From: Comamonadaceae bacterium
GTDB lineage: Bacteria; Pseudomonadota; Gammaproteobacteria; Burkholderiales; Burkholderiaceae_C
Length of the DNA stretch: 64,000 bases
Assembly: GCA_027488215.1 (NCBI GenBank)
Contig: JAIYCB010000008.1
Span: 102,362 to 166,361, forward strand
Direction: 5' to 3'
Each line of letters begins with the position of its first letter. Within the stretch, counting starts at the first letter, position 1. Of the stretch, positions 48,187 through 57,428 are shown in pieces. The notes under the pieces were generated by a model, which was not told the DNA's origin, did no database searches, and worked only from the letters and a program-made list of their open reading frames with translations. Made by a program: the position numbers and the translations under genes.

Positions 48187-49639
48187 GGGGCTCCCCTTTT
48201 TTGTTGTTGTGTTGACTGTTGTTCGCATCGCCCCGTGACAGCAGGGCTTCAACCACTTGTTCCATTTTCATGAACCGCGAGCCTTTGACGACCACGCTCT
48301 GGAACTCACCCACTTGAGCCAAAACTGCCGTCAGCAAGCTGCCCATGTCTTCGAAATGCCGCGCCGGACCATAAGCTCGTGCTGCGTGCACGCACAAATC
48401 GCCCAATGTGTAGAGCGCGTCAATCCCGCGCTCGGCTGCATAAGCGCCGACCTCTGCATGGAACTCTGGCCCTTGGTTGCCCACTTCGCCCATGTCACCC
48501 AATACCAGCAATCGCGGCGCTGGCAACTCGGCCAACACATCAATTGCTGCGCGTACCGAGTCGGGGTTGGCGTTGTAGGTGTCGTCCACCAAGGTGATCT
48601 CGTCTTTGCCCATGTTCAGCAGCAACGCACGCGAGCGCCCCTTGACCGGCTCAAAAGCGACCAAACCCTGCGCCACTGCGGCCAGGGGTACACCAGCCGC
48701 CAGGGCACAGACAGTGGCAGCCAAAGCATTTTTGACGTTGTGACGTCCGGCTATGTGCAGACGTATGGGCGCTGTCCCTTCAGGCGTTTTGAGGGTGAAC
48801 TGCCAAGCCCCAGATTGCCAGACCACAACAGCAGCATGTACATCCGACAGAACATTGGGCTTGGCGACCGGCACCATGGCAAAGCAGCGCTGCGGGCGCT
48901 GGCCCGACAAACTGCGCCACAGGGGCGTAAATTCTTCGTCGGCTGGAAAAACTGCGATGCCCTCCGACGCCAGTGCCTGTAATACAGCCCCATTTTCATG
49001 TGCTACAGCCTCGACCGTGCCCATGAACTCCTGGTGCTCGCGCTGCGCGTTGTTGACCAATGCCACGGTCGGCAGGACCAGCTTGGCCAAATAAGCAATC
49101 TCACCGGGGTGATTCATGCCCAACTCCACCACACAGATCCGGTGGTGAGCGCGCAAGTTGAACAAAGTCAAGGGCACGCCAATGTCGTTGTTCAAGTTGC
49201 CCTGGGTAGACAAAGCGTCATCGCCAGCATGAGCGCGCAAGATGGACGCGACCATTTGCGTCACGGTGGTTTTACCGTTGCTGCCAGTCACCGCAATCAC
49301 CGGCAAACTGAATTGCGCACGCCAGCCTGCGGCCAGTTCTCCCAGGGCGATGCGCGCATCAGGTACCACCAAGGCAGGCAAACCGTTCGCCGCTGCTGTT
49401 ACCTCGCCAGAGGCCTCGCACACCACGGCTACTGCACCTTGCGCCTTGGCTTGGGCAATGAAGTCGTTGCCATCGAAACGCGCACCACGCAAGGCGACAA
49501 ACAGATCGCCCGCTTGCAAGCTGCGGCTATCGGTGTGCACCCGATCGACAACAACGTTCTGCACATTGACCCCACGCGCATGGCTCAACCAACTCAGCGC
49601 AAGATTCAAATTCAGCTTCATGGACACGGGGGCGTTCAT
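48176..49639 (-). CDS. murF: UDP-MurNAc-tripeptide-D-Ala-D-Ala ligase
   Basis: Adds D-Ala-D-Ala to UDP-MurNAc-tripeptide; 487 aa. The P-loop is [19 protein letters not shown], followed by [16 protein letters not shown] and [19 protein letters not shown] in the C-terminal half. The start overlaps the murE stop (ATGA). It ends in a Asn/His/Lys-rich tail that overlaps mraY. Confidence 0.97.
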   Translation of the reverse strand: MNAPVSMKLNLNLALSWLSHARGVNVQNVVVDRVHTDSRSLQAGDLFVALRGARFDGNDFIAQAKAQGAVAVVCEASGEVTAAANGLPALVVPDARIALGELAAGWRAQFSLPVIAVTGSNGKTTVTQMVASILRAHAGDDALSTQGNLNNDIGVPLTLFNLRAHHRICVVELGMNHPGEIAYLAKLVLPTVALVNNAQREHQEFMGTVEAVAHENGAVLQALASEGIAVFPADEEFTPLWRSLSGQRPQRCFAMVPVAKPNVLSDVHAAVVVWQSGAWQFTLKTPEGTAPIRLHIAGRHNVKNALAATVCALAAGVPLAAVAQGLVAFEPVKGRSRALLLNMGKDEITLVDDTYNANPDSVRAAIDVLAELPAPRLLVLGDMGEVGNQGPEFHAEVGAYAAERGIDALYTLGDLCVHAARAYGPARHFEDMGSLLTAVLAQVGEFQSVVVKGSRFMKMEQVVEALLSRGDANNSQHNNKKGEPHAA

Positions 49640-51174
49640 GCAATCACCCCCTGCCGCTGTGCAACGCGATGCTGCATCGCCATACGGGCCTGTGCCACAT
49701 CCGAAAACGGATGGCGCACGCCCATGATCTCTTGCTCACTTTCGTGGCCCTTGCCAGCAACCAGCACCACGTCTTGCGCTGCCGCCTGCATCACCGCATC
49801 GGCAATCGCCAACCCACGGTCCAGTTGAATACGAACCAATTGTGGGCGGCTCAGACCTTTGACCATCTCAGCCACAATGGCCTCAGGCGCTTCGCAGCGG
49901 GGGTTGTCGCTGGTCAATACCACCTGATCAGCAGCGACTTCGGCAGCAGCAGCCATCAAGGGGCGCTTGCTGGCATCGCGGTCTCCACCGCAGCCCAGTA
50001 CACACCACAGACGTCCACCGCGTTGCGTTGCTTGCGCACGCAAGGCGGTCAGAGCCTGAGTGATGGCATCCGGTGTGTGGGCATAGTCCACGAGTACCAA
50101 AGGTAAATTCTCGGCCTGATCGTCAGCACCCTGTTCCTGATCAGCCGCTACGCGCTGCATGCGCCCAGGGACAGCCGTCAGTTGGGCACAAGCTTGTACC
50201 GCTTGCGCCAAGTCAAAACCCAAGGCACGCAAACTGCCAATCACACCCAGCAGGTTGTCTGTGTTGTAGTCACCCATCAAGCCGGTTTGCAAGGTGTGCA
50301 CCGTGCTGCCTTCGATCACCTCAAAGGTCAACCCCTTGGCACTGGGCAGGGCCCGCGCCTGCAGACGCGCCGGGCCGCGCCGGGAGCAGGTCCATACATC
50401 GACTGAGCCGCCTTGCAGTTGCCCCGCCAGCAAGGCACCTTGCGCATCGTCGGTGTTGATGACGGCGGCTTCTAAACCGGGCCAGCCAAACAAGGCGGCT
50501 TTGGCCGCCCAATAGCTCTCCATGTCGCCGTGGTAATCCAGGTGGTCTTGGGTGAAATTGGTGAAAACAGCCAAGCGGATGCGTGTGCCGTCCAGGCGAT
50601 GCTCAGCCAAGCCAATGGAGGAAGCTTCAATGGCGCAGTACGTAACGGCATCATTGGCAAATTCGCGGAACTGGCGCTGCATCAACACAGGATCGGGCGT
50701 GGTCATGCCAGTGCTCACCAACTCAGGCAAGCAGCCGGCGCCCAGGGTGCCGATCAGGCCGCAGGTTTGCTTCAAAACGGTCGAAGACAAGGCCTGCGCC
50801 AACCACCAAGCGGTAGAAGTTTTGCCATTGGTGCCCGTAACTGCCAGCACCTTTAAGGCCTGGCTGGGGGACTCATAGTAGGCATCAGCCACCATGGCTG
50901 TTTGGGCCTTAAGGCCGGACATGCAAGCCAGTGCCTCCGGGTGAGGGTCTTGCAGCGCGTCCAGCCAAGGAGCGAGAGCGGCCTCTTCCATCAAGCAAGC
51001 GCTGGCGCCTTGCGCCAAGGCCTGAGGCAGGTAACGCCGCCCGTCGGTGGCTGCGCCTGGCCAGGCAATAAATCCATCGCCCGACTGCACCAGTCGGCTG
51101 TCGGTGCGCAACTCGCCCGTCACACGAGAGCGCAACCAAAGAGCGGCTTCCTGAGCGCTGTGCAGGGTCTGCAT
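49636..51174 (-). CDS. murE: UDP-MurNAc-L-Ala-D-Glu-meso-DAP ligase
   Basis: Adds the third amino acid to the peptide stem; 512 aa. The P-loop is LAVTGTNGKTSTAWWLAQ. The motif DNPR (in TSDNPRCEAPEAI) identifies meso-diaminopimelate as substrate rather than lysine, consistent with dapF in this window. The ATG at 51174 shares one base with the ftsI stop (TGATG). Confidence 0.97.
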   Translation of the reverse strand: MQTLHSAQEAALWLRSRVTGELRTDSRLVQSGDGFIAWPGAATDGRRYLPQALAQGASACLMEEAALAPWLDALQDPHPEALACMSGLKAQTAMVADAYYESPSQALKVLAVTGTNGKTSTAWWLAQALSSTVLKQTCGLIGTLGAGCLPELVSTGMTTPDPVLMQRQFREFANDAVTYCAIEASSIGLAEHRLDGTRIRLAVFTNFTQDHLDYHGDMESYWAAKAALFGWPGLEAAVINTDDAQGALLAGQLQGGSVDVWTCSRRGPARLQARALPSAKGLTFEVIEGSTVHTLQTGLMGDYNTDNLLGVIGSLRALGFDLAQAVQACAQLTAVPGRMQRVAADQEQGADDQAENLPLVLVDYAHTPDAITQALTALRAQATQRGGRLWCVLGCGGDRDASKRPLMAAAAEVAADQVVLTSDNPRCEAPEAIVAEMVKGLSRPQLVRIQLDRGLAIADAVMQAAAQDVVLVAGKGHESEQEIMGVRHPFSDVAQARMAMQHRVAQRQGVIA

Positions 51175-52913
51175 CAGAACGACTCCTCGACCGCTTTGGC
51201 CACGATTTGGGGTTTGACCGCCATATCGGGCTGCACGCCCATCAATCTCAGCGTTTGCTGCACTGTCTGGCTGAACACCGGCGCGGCCACTGCACCACCG
51301 TAGTAGACCCCGTTGGAGGGCTCGTCGATCATCACGGCCACCACGATACGTGGCTGCTCGACCGGAGCGATGCCCACAAAAAAGCCCCGGTATTTTTTGC
51401 TGGCGTAGCCCTTGCCCTCTTGCTTGCGAGCCGTGCCGGACTTGCCCCCGACTGAATAACCAATCGTCTGTGCTTTTTGTCCAGTACCACCGGGACCGGC
51501 TGCCATTTGCAACATCTTGCGCATGGCTTTGGCATTGGCGGCGCTGATCACGCGCGTGCCCTGCACCTGCTGCTCGGCTTTCATCATCGTGGCCGGCACG
51601 ATTTCACCGTCACGCGCAAACACGGTGTAAGCCCGTGCCATCTGGAACAAACTGCCCGACACGCCATAGCCGTAGCTCATGGTGGCCTGCTCAACAGGCC
51701 GCCAGGATTTGTAGGGCCGCAAACGGCCGCTGACAACACCCGGAAATGGCAAAGCAGGTTTTTGCCCGAAACCCAGCTCGGTGAACATCTCCCACATCTC
51801 ACGGGGCTCCAGCTGCATGGCCATCTTCACGGTGCCCACGTTGCTCGACTTCTGAATCACTTCATTCACGGAGAGCATGCCGTAGGTGTGCACATCGCTG
51901 ATGGTCGAGCCCGTGATGTTGATGCGCCCCGGGGCAGTCTGGATCATGGTTTCGGGCTTGACCAAGCCTTGCTCCAAAGCAAGGGCTACGGTGAAGGGCT
52001 TCATCGTCGAACCCGGCTCGAAGCTGTCGGTCAAGGCACGGTTACGCAATTGCTCACCGCTGAGGTTGACGCGCCGCGATGGCGAATAGCTGGGGTAATT
52101 GGCCAACGCCAAAATTTCGCCGGTCTGCGCATCCAGTACCACCACGCTCCCTGCCTTGGCCTTGTGCTCCTTGACCGCATCGCGCAAGGTCTGGTAAGCG
52201 TAAAACTGCACCTTGCTGTCGATGCTCAGCTGCAGATCCTTGCCGTCGACAGGGTGCACGGTTTCACCCACGGCTTCAACCACACGCCCCAGACGGTCCT
52301 TGATCACGCGGCGCGACCCAGCCTGGCCAGCCAGCTGCTTCTGGAAAATCAGTTCGACGCCCTCTTGGCCCTTGTCTTCCACATTGGTGAATCCCACAAT
52401 GTGCGCAGCGGCCTCGCCCTCAGGGTAAAGGCGCTTGTACTCCTTGATGTCGTACACCCCCTTGATGCCCAGCGCCCGAATTTCCTTGACCACAGGTTCA
52501 TCCATCTGGCGACGCAGCCAGACAAAGGTTTTTTCTTCATCCTTGAGCTTGTGATCCAGCTCAGCGGGTGTCATCTCCAACAAACGGGCCAACTGGCGTA
52601 ACTTGACCGGGTCACGCTCGAGGTCTTCCGGATTGGCCCAGATACTGGGCGCTGGCACGCTAGAGGCCAGCAAAACGCCATTGCGGTCGAGCACACGCCC
52701 GCGATTGGCTGGCAACTCCAATGTGCGCGCAAAGCGCACCTCACCTTGGCGGAGGAAAAAGTCGTTTTCAATCACCTGCACATGAGCAGCTCTACCCACC
52801 AGGCCCAGAAAACCCAAGGCCATGGCAGCCACAATCAATTTGCTGCGCCAGACTGGGGTCTTGCTGGCCAGCAAAGGACTGGAGGTCAGCTGGACACTGC
52901 GACTGCGACTCAC
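51174..52913 (-). CDS. ftsI: Septal peptidoglycan transpeptidase FtsI (PBP3)
   Basis: Class B penicillin-binding protein of 579 aa that cross-links septal peptidoglycan with FtsW. One N-terminal membrane helix (LIVAAMALGFLGLVGRAAHV) precedes the PBP dimerisation domain and the transpeptidase domain. The catalytic motifs are SxxK in FEPGSTMKPFTVAL, SSN in QKSSNVGTVK and KSGT in VGGKSGTARK. The start overlaps the ftsL stop by four bases. Confidence 0.98.
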   Translation of the reverse strand: MSRSRSVQLTSSPLLASKTPVWRSKLIVAAMALGFLGLVGRAAHVQVIENDFFLRQGEVRFARTLELPANRGRVLDRNGVLLASSVPAPSIWANPEDLERDPVKLRQLARLLEMTPAELDHKLKDEEKTFVWLRRQMDEPVVKEIRALGIKGVYDIKEYKRLYPEGEAAAHIVGFTNVEDKGQEGVELIFQKQLAGQAGSRRVIKDRLGRVVEAVGETVHPVDGKDLQLSIDSKVQFYAYQTLRDAVKEHKAKAGSVVVLDAQTGEILALANYPSYSPSRRVNLSGEQLRNRALTDSFEPGSTMKPFTVALALEQGLVKPETMIQTAPGRINITGSTISDVHTYGMLSVNEVIQKSSNVGTVKMAMQLEPREMWEMFTELGFGQKPALPFPGVVSGRLRPYKSWRPVEQATMSYGYGVSGSLFQMARAYTVFARDGEIVPATMMKAEQQVQGTRVISAANAKAMRKMLQMAAGPGGTGQKAQTIGYSVGGKSGTARKQEGKGYASKKYRGFFVGIAPVEQPRIVVAVMIDEPSNGVYYGGAVAAPVFSQTVQQTLRLMGVQPDMAVKPQIVAKAVEESF

Positions 52914-53221
52914 TGGCTTCCTCCCGCTACAGGGGACACCACTGCAGCAGTGGCAGTGCCCTGTGCATTGACATACTGGGTAATGGCTGGGGAGGCCGTG
53001 CGCATGTTCAATTGCTGTCGGGCAATTTGTTCGACACGCAACGGGGTGGCTTGGGCTCGGCGTTCAACTTCCATCCGGTCATGGTCCACTTCGATACGCT
53101 TGGCCTCTTTGCGTGCAGACTCCAGATCCATGAACATGCGACGCGACTCGTAATGGCTGTGCACCAACCACAAGGCACTGATCACCGTCGTCACCAACAA
53201 GAGCAAGCTCACACGGGTCAT
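52910..53221 (-). CDS. ftsL: Cell division protein FtsL
   Basis: Small bitopic divisome protein of 103 aa. It has an N-terminal transmembrane helix ([20 protein letters not shown]), a leucine-zipper-like coiled coil ([20 protein letters not shown]) and a short Ala/Val-rich tail. It partners with FtsB and FtsQ and helps activate FtsWI. The identification rests on position between rsmH and ftsI, size and topology. It overlaps both neighbours by four bases. Confidence 0.93.
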   Translation of the reverse strand: MTRVSLLLLVTTVISALWLVHSHYESRRMFMDLESARKEAKRIEVDHDRMEVERRAQATPLRVEQIARQQLNMRTASPAITQYVNAQGTATAAVVSPVAGGSQ

Positions 53222-54147
53222 GCGGGCACCTCGGTTCGTTCGGCCATACGCATGATGGCGCTGCGCGAGCGGGGGTTGCCCCGCACTTCAGCCTCACTAG
53301 GGCGCACCCGCCCACGGGACTTCAACCGCATCTTGACCGGCTCAGCAAAGGGCACTCGCCGATCCACAACCTCCTTAGAGTGCTTGGCCATGAATTGCTT
53401 GACGATGCGGTCTTCCAGCGAATGGAAGCTGATGACCACCAAACGGCCACCGGGTGCCAGCACCCGCAAGCTGCCTTCTAGCGCTTGTTCGAGCTCCTCA
53501 AGCTCGGCGTTGATGAAAATCCGAAAAGCCTGAAATGTCCGCGTTGCAGGGTTCTGACCCGGCTCGCGGGTTTTGACCGAGTCAGCCACGAGCTGGGCCA
53601 AATCGGTGGTGCTTGAAATTGGGCCCCGCTCCTGTCGGCGAGCCACAAGCGCCTTTGCAATCTGAAAAGCAAACCGTTCTTCGCCATAGTCACGTACCAC
53701 CTCCGTGATTTGATCCACCGTGGCCGTCGCCAGCCAATCGGCCACACTCTCGCCACGCGTGGTGTCCATGCGCATGTCGAGCGGGCCCTCAAAACGAAAA
53801 GAAAAACCCCTCTCGGGGCTGTCAATCTGGGGAGAGCTGATGCCCAGGTCCATCAGCACGCCATCGACACTGCCAGCGGGCAGTTCACCGAGGTGCGAAA
53901 AGCCCTCGTGCCGAATAGAAAACCGAGCGTCCTCAATGAGTCCAGCTTCGGCAATCGCCTCTATGTCCTTGTCAAAGGCCAGCACACGCCCTTGTGCAGA
54001 CAGCCGCGAAAGAATCAGGCGGGAGTGCCCACCACGACCAAAAGTGGCGTCCACATAATGGCCATCCGCTCCGGCCGAAGCCTGCAGCAGCTCATCCACC
54101 GCTTCGTTCAAAAGCACGGTGGTGTGGGTCAGGACAGCTTCGGCCAT
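53218..54147 (-). CDS. rsmH: 16S rRNA (cytosine1402-N4)-methyltransferase
   Basis: SAM-dependent methyltransferase (MraW) of 309 aa acting on C1402 of 16S rRNA. Motifs: [13 protein letters not shown] at the N-terminus, [14 protein letters not shown] (SAM site), [14 protein letters not shown] and the C-terminal [19 protein letters not shown]. It is the second gene of the dcw cluster and starts five bases after the mraZ stop. Confidence 0.97.
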   Translation of the reverse strand: MAEAVLTHTTVLLNEAVDELLQASAGADGHYVDATFGRGGHSRLILSRLSAQGRVLAFDKDIEAIAEAGLIEDARFSIRHEGFSHLGELPAGSVDGVLMDLGISSPQIDSPERGFSFRFEGPLDMRMDTTRGESVADWLATATVDQITEVVRDYGEERFAFQIAKALVARRQERGPISSTTDLAQLVADSVKTREPGQNPATRTFQAFRIFINAELEELEQALEGSLRVLAPGGRLVVISFHSLEDRIVKQFMAKHSKEVVDRRVPFAEPVKMRLKSRGRVRPSEAEVRGNPRSRSAIMRMAERTEVPA

Positions 54148-54152
54148 GGCTT

Positions 54153-54581
54153 TCAGAAAGAAAAGTCCTTGAACACATCAGGCATCTCGCCCTGCATGGC
54201 CTGCGCTTCTTGCGCTTCGTAGGCGGCTTTGTCCCACAACTCAAAGTGGTTGCCCATGCCCAGCAGCATGGTGTCTTTGGAGATGCCTGCGGCCTGGCGC
54301 AACTCGGGGGAAATCAGTACACGCCCGGTGCCGTCCATTTCGACGTCCATCGCATTGCCCAAAAAGATCCGCTTCCACCACTGGGCCGACATGGGCAGCT
54401 GAGCAATGCGCTCGCGGAATTTTTCCCACTCGGGACGGGGGAAAACCATCAGGCAGCCGTGCGGGTGCTTGGTGATCGTCAACTGCCCTTGCGCCGTGGC
54501 ACTCAGGACGTCACGGTGCCGGGTCGGCACAGACAACCGCCCCTTGGCGTCCAAACTCAGCGATGAAGCCCCTTGAAACAC
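54153..54581 (-). CDS. mraZ: Transcriptional regulator MraZ
   Basis: DNA-binding protein of 142 aa with two SpoVT/AbrB-like domains that autoregulates the dcw cluster. The GTG at 54581 gives the standard opening [20 protein letters not shown] and has an AAAGGG Shine-Dalgarno; a longer frame to 54632 runs into the operator region. The second domain contains [13 protein letters not shown]. Four 10-bp direct repeats upstream are its probable operator. Confidence 0.96.
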   Translation of the reverse strand: MFQGASSLSLDAKGRLSVPTRHRDVLSATAQGQLTITKHPHGCLMVFPRPEWEKFRERIAQLPMSAQWWKRIFLGNAMDVEMDGTGRVLISPELRQAAGISKDTMLLGMGNHFELWDKAAYEAQEAQAMQGEMPDVFKDFSF

Positions 54582-54613
54582 TGCGAAGACCCTTTGGTAT
54601 GGAAAAAGCACAT

Positions 54614-54653
54614 CAGTGGCACCTTTTCCCACTTAATTGCACTTTTTTGCACT
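54614..54653 (-). promoter_or_regulatory. MraZ operator: four 10-bp direct repeats
   Basis: On the minus strand four decamers follow each other exactly: AGTGCAAAAA, AGTGCAATTA, AGTGGGAAAA, GGTGCCACTG. MraZ of other bacteria binds several GTGGG-type boxes spaced one helical turn apart upstream of its own gene. The array ends 33 bases before the mraZ start and begins within the -10 element. Confidence 0.75.
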
Positions 54654-54678
54654 GTATCAGGAAACCAGGTCAAATCAA
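54651..54678 (-). promoter_or_regulatory. Probable dcw (mraZ) promoter
   Basis: On the minus strand TTGATT (54673-54678) and TACAGT (54651-54656) are separated by 16 bases and overlap the upstream end of the MraZ box array, the layout expected for repression. Confidence 0.5.
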
Positions 54679-54862
54679 AGGGTGTAGATCGATTTTTTTC
54701 AATGAAATCAAAGGCTTAGCACGTGTTTTGCATCTCTAAAAAAGGGAATTTTCTTTAATAATTAGACACTTACAGGTCACACTACAAGTAACATCTCAGG
54801 TCAAAAAAGATAAAAAATTCAAAAGCAATAAATTCAAAATAAAACCCATGCTCGACCGAGCG
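54679..54862. other. AT-rich intergenic stretch upstream of the dcw promoter
   Basis: This spacer between the dksA terminator and the mraZ promoter is much more AT-rich than its surroundings, with runs of A and T. I see no ORF or RNA gene. It may act as an UP-element or curved region for the dcw promoter. Confidence 0.4.
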
Positions 54863-54900
54863 CCCATAAAAAAACCCCTGTACAGGGGTTTTTTTATGGG
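54863..54900. terminator. Perfect 38-bp palindromic terminator after dksA
   Basis: The arms CCCATAAAAAAACCCCTGT (54863-54881) and ACAGGGGTTTTTTTATGGG (54882-54900) are exact reverse complements, with an A-run and a T-run flanking the CCCCTG stem. It can terminate on both strands, 16 bases after the dksA stop. Confidence 0.88.
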
Positions 54901-54916
54901 TGTAGCCAGGGGGAAC

Positions 54917-55969
54917 TCAATCGCCGAACATCTTTTGCTTGAGTTCACGACGCTGCTGGGCCTCAAGAGACAAAGTGGCCGTGGGCCTGGCCAACAAGCG
55001 GCCGACACCGATGGCCTCTCCGGTTTCATCGCAAAACCCGTAATCACCCGCATCGATCCGTTGGATGGATTGCTCAATCTTCTTGAGCAGCTTGCGCTCG
55101 CGGTCGCGCGTACGCAACTCCAAGGCATGTTCTTCTTCAATGGTGGCTCGATCAGCCGGGTCGGGTACCACCACGGTGTCTTCACGAAGGTGCTCGGTGG
55201 TTTGCCCTGCACTGGCCAGAATATCCTGCTTGAGTCGTGTCAGTTTCAGACGGAAATACGCCATCTGCTTGTCGTTCATGTATTCATCGTCCGACATGGC
55301 GAGAATTTCGGCGTCCGAGAGTTCTTCGACTTTTTTGGTCTTCCAGTTATTGGCCAGTTTGGGGTCTTTCTTGATCGGCGCAAAAGGCACAGCAACGGCC
55401 GCAGGCGCAGCACTGGGCAAGAAACTGGACTTGGCCGCAGTGGACGCTACCGCTGGCGGCAAAGAGGGCACGGTAATTTGAGCCAAACGGGCAGAAGGCC
55501 GCGTGGCGCGAACCAATTGCTCAGACGCAGGTGCGGTGTTGGCTGGTTTTGATTCGGCGGGGGATGTGACAGTTTCCACTTTGGTAACGCTCATGTTTTT
55601 CGCTTTGGGGGTCTGTACTGCCGGGGCAGTTGTTGCAACCTTGGGTGCAGCAGTAGATCGGGCAGGGCTGGCTTTGCCAGTTGGTTTGGATGCAGCAGTG
55701 GAGACCGCTGAGGTTTTGACCGTTGCAGCCTTGACGGGCGTGGCCGTTTTTGGAGTTGGCATCGTCTTGGCGGCTGTTGGCTTGGCCTTGGCAGCTGTTG
55801 GCTTGGCCTTGGCGGCTGTTGGCTTGGCCTTGGCGGCTGTTAACTTGGTCTTGGCGACTGGCTTGTCTGCCGCTTTGGCAATCGTGACTTTGGCTTTGGC
55901 AACAGGCGCTGGGGCTTTTTTGGCCGCCGCAGATTTGCCAAGGGAATTTGCTTTGTTCGAGGTCTTCAC
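54917..55969 (-). CDS. dksA: DksA-family RNA polymerase-binding protein with H1-like N-terminal extension
   Basis: The C-terminal ~146 residues (from ~205) are a DksA: a coiled coil with the acidic tip region EYMNDKQMAYFRLKLTRLK and the DPADRATIEEE segment, then a zinc-finger region. DksA modulates transcription with ppGpp. Only one finger cysteine remains (YGFCDETGEAIG, Cys313); the later Cys pair is replaced within LLARPTATLSLEAQ. The first ~200 residues are Lys/Ala/Pro-rich, histone-H1-like, with four TAAKAKP-type repeats (44-71). The GTG start has a GGAG Shine-Dalgarno at ideal spacing, so the extension is probably translated. The next gene is a CobW GTPase. Confidence 0.9.
   Translation of the reverse strand: MKTSNKANSLGKSAAAKKAPAPVAKAKVTIAKAADKPVAKTKLTAAKAKPTAAKAKPTAAKAKPTAAKTMPTPKTATPVKAATVKTSAVSTAASKPTGKASPARSTAAPKVATTAPAVQTPKAKNMSVTKVETVTSPAESKPANTAPASEQLVRATRPSARLAQITVPSLPPAVASTAAKSSFLPSAAPAAVAVPFAPIKKDPKLANNWKTKKVEELSDAEILAMSDDEYMNDKQMAYFRLKLTRLKQDILASAGQTTEHLREDTVVVPDPADRATIEEEHALELRTRDRERKLLKKIEQSIQRIDAGDYGFCDETGEAIGVGRLLARPTATLSLEAQQRRELKQKMFGD
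55767..55850 (-). repeat. Four tandem 21-bp repeats inside dksA
   Basis: Four units of 21 bases, of the form TTGGCGGCTGTTGGCTTGGC plus C on the plus strand, run head to tail; the last unit has diverged by a few bases. They encode the TAAKAKP heptapeptides of the extension, so repeat number can change without a frameshift. Confidence 0.9.
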
Positions 55970-56217
55970 GTCTTGTCTCCTGGCCGTGTCAAAAGGCAGA
56001 GTTCTGACCGTCTGTCCTCGCGCAGCCGACCCGAAACCTGTTCATGTGCTTTCCAAACCCTTGTTATAGACCTTGTGGGGTTCACCAGCTCCGCCCAAAA
56101 GGCTTTGCTGTCGGCGGGCGATTGTAGCGACTAGAAGGATCAAAATTTGTCCGATAGCGGATTAATGACCGGATCGCTTCAAAAGGGTGGCCTGGCACTG
56201 GCCCCGCAAGCGCCTCG

Positions 56218-57309
56218 TCAGACCAAACATTGCTCTAGGCCTTGCAACAAGATGTCTTTGGGCAAATCGATACCGATGAATACCATTTTGCTCGTTTTGA
56301 CCTCACCATCGGCCCACATCGGCCCCAAATCGCTGCCCATGAGTTGGTGCACGCCCTGGAAAATCACCTTGCGCTCGGTGCCGCGCATGTTCAATACACC
56401 TTTGTAGCGCAGCATGCGGGGTCCGTAAATATTGACGATGGCCCCCAGAAAATCTTCCAACTTCGCTGGATCAAAGGCTTTTTCCGAGCGGAAAACAAAG
56501 CTTTTCACATCATCATCATGGTGATGGTGGTGGCCCTGCTCGTGAGCGTGCGAAGGATGGTCGCAATGCTCTCCGTGCTCATGGTCATGCGCATGGCCGT
56601 GTTGGTGAGAGGGGTGATCGCAATGCTCGCCGTGCCCATGGTCATGGGCATCGTCCTTCAAAAAGTCCGGGTCGATGTCCAGCTTGGCATTCAGGTTGAA
56701 GCCCTTGAGATCGAACACCTCGGACAAGGCCACCTGGCCAAAGTGCACCACCTTGTGAGGCGCGCGCGGGTTCATGTGCTTGAGGCGGTGCTGCAAAGCG
56801 TCGAGCTCCTGTGGCGATACCAAATCGGCCTTGCTGATGAAGATCTGGTCGGCAAAACCCACCTGGCGACGTGCTTCCTGGCGATCGTTGAGTTGTTGTG
56901 CCGCGTGTTTGGCATCCACCAGCGTCAGGATGGAGTCGAGCAAAAAGGTCTCGGCGATCTCGTCGTCCATGAAAAAGGTTTGCGCCACAGGCCCAGGGTC
57001 GGCCAAGCCTGTAGTCTCGATCACGATGCGGTCAAAGCTCAGCAAGCCTTTGCGGCGCTTGGCGGCCAGCAGTTGCAAGGTCACGCGCAGATCTTCGCGG
57101 ATGGTGCAGCAGATGCAGCCATTGCTCATCTGGATGATCTGCTCGTTGGTGTCAGAGACCAGGATGTCGTTGTCGATGTTTTCCTCGCCAAACTCGTTCT
57201 CGATCACGGCGATCTTTTGGCCATGGGCCTCGGTCAGCACGCGCTTGAGCAGTGTGGTTTTGCCCGAGCCCAAAAAGCCGGTCAGGATGGTGGTGGGGAT
57301 CAGGGACAT
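56218..57309 (-). CDS. CobW/COG0523-family GTPase, putative zinc metallochaperone
   Basis: G3E GTPase of 363 aa. Walker A GFLGSGKTTLL, the CxCC metal motif in MSNGCICCTIREDL (65-68), ETTGLADPGPVAQ and the nucleotide segment ISKAD are present. A His-rich segment (~221-267) includes an internal duplication of HGEHCDHPSH and a run of His, then the CobW C-terminal domain follows. Family members deliver zinc or other metals. It lies between xerC and dksA, which fits known links between this family and cysteine-poor DksA proteins. The ATG at 57309 is standard. Confidence 0.9.
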   Translation of the reverse strand: MSLIPTTILTGFLGSGKTTLLKRVLTEAHGQKIAVIENEFGEENIDNDILVSDTNEQIIQMSNGCICCTIREDLRVTLQLLAAKRRKGLLSFDRIVIETTGLADPGPVAQTFFMDDEIAETFLLDSILTLVDAKHAAQQLNDRQEARRQVGFADQIFISKADLVSPQELDALQHRLKHMNPRAPHKVVHFGQVALSEVFDLKGFNLNAKLDIDPDFLKDDAHDHGHGEHCDHPSHQHGHAHDHEHGEHCDHPSHAHEQGHHHHHDDDVKSFVFRSEKAFDPAKLEDFLGAIVNIYGPRMLRYKGVLNMRGTERKVIFQGVHQLMGSDLGPMWADGEVKTSKMVFIGIDLPKDILLQGLEQCLV

Positions 57310-57428
57310 GGCACGGTTCCAGTTCAGGACAAGACAACAAGAGTTGGGAAGTGTAGCGACGAATTCAAGCACGGCATGAGCCCTGCGGGGATGGCCTCAC
57401 AGGGCATTTGCAGTGCAGGCCCTAGGCT

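Noticed and set aside
55570..55594. Alternative dksA start at internal Met126
   Set aside because: It lacks a Shine-Dalgarno, whereas the GTG at 55969 has a well-spaced GGAG, so the extended protein is preferred.
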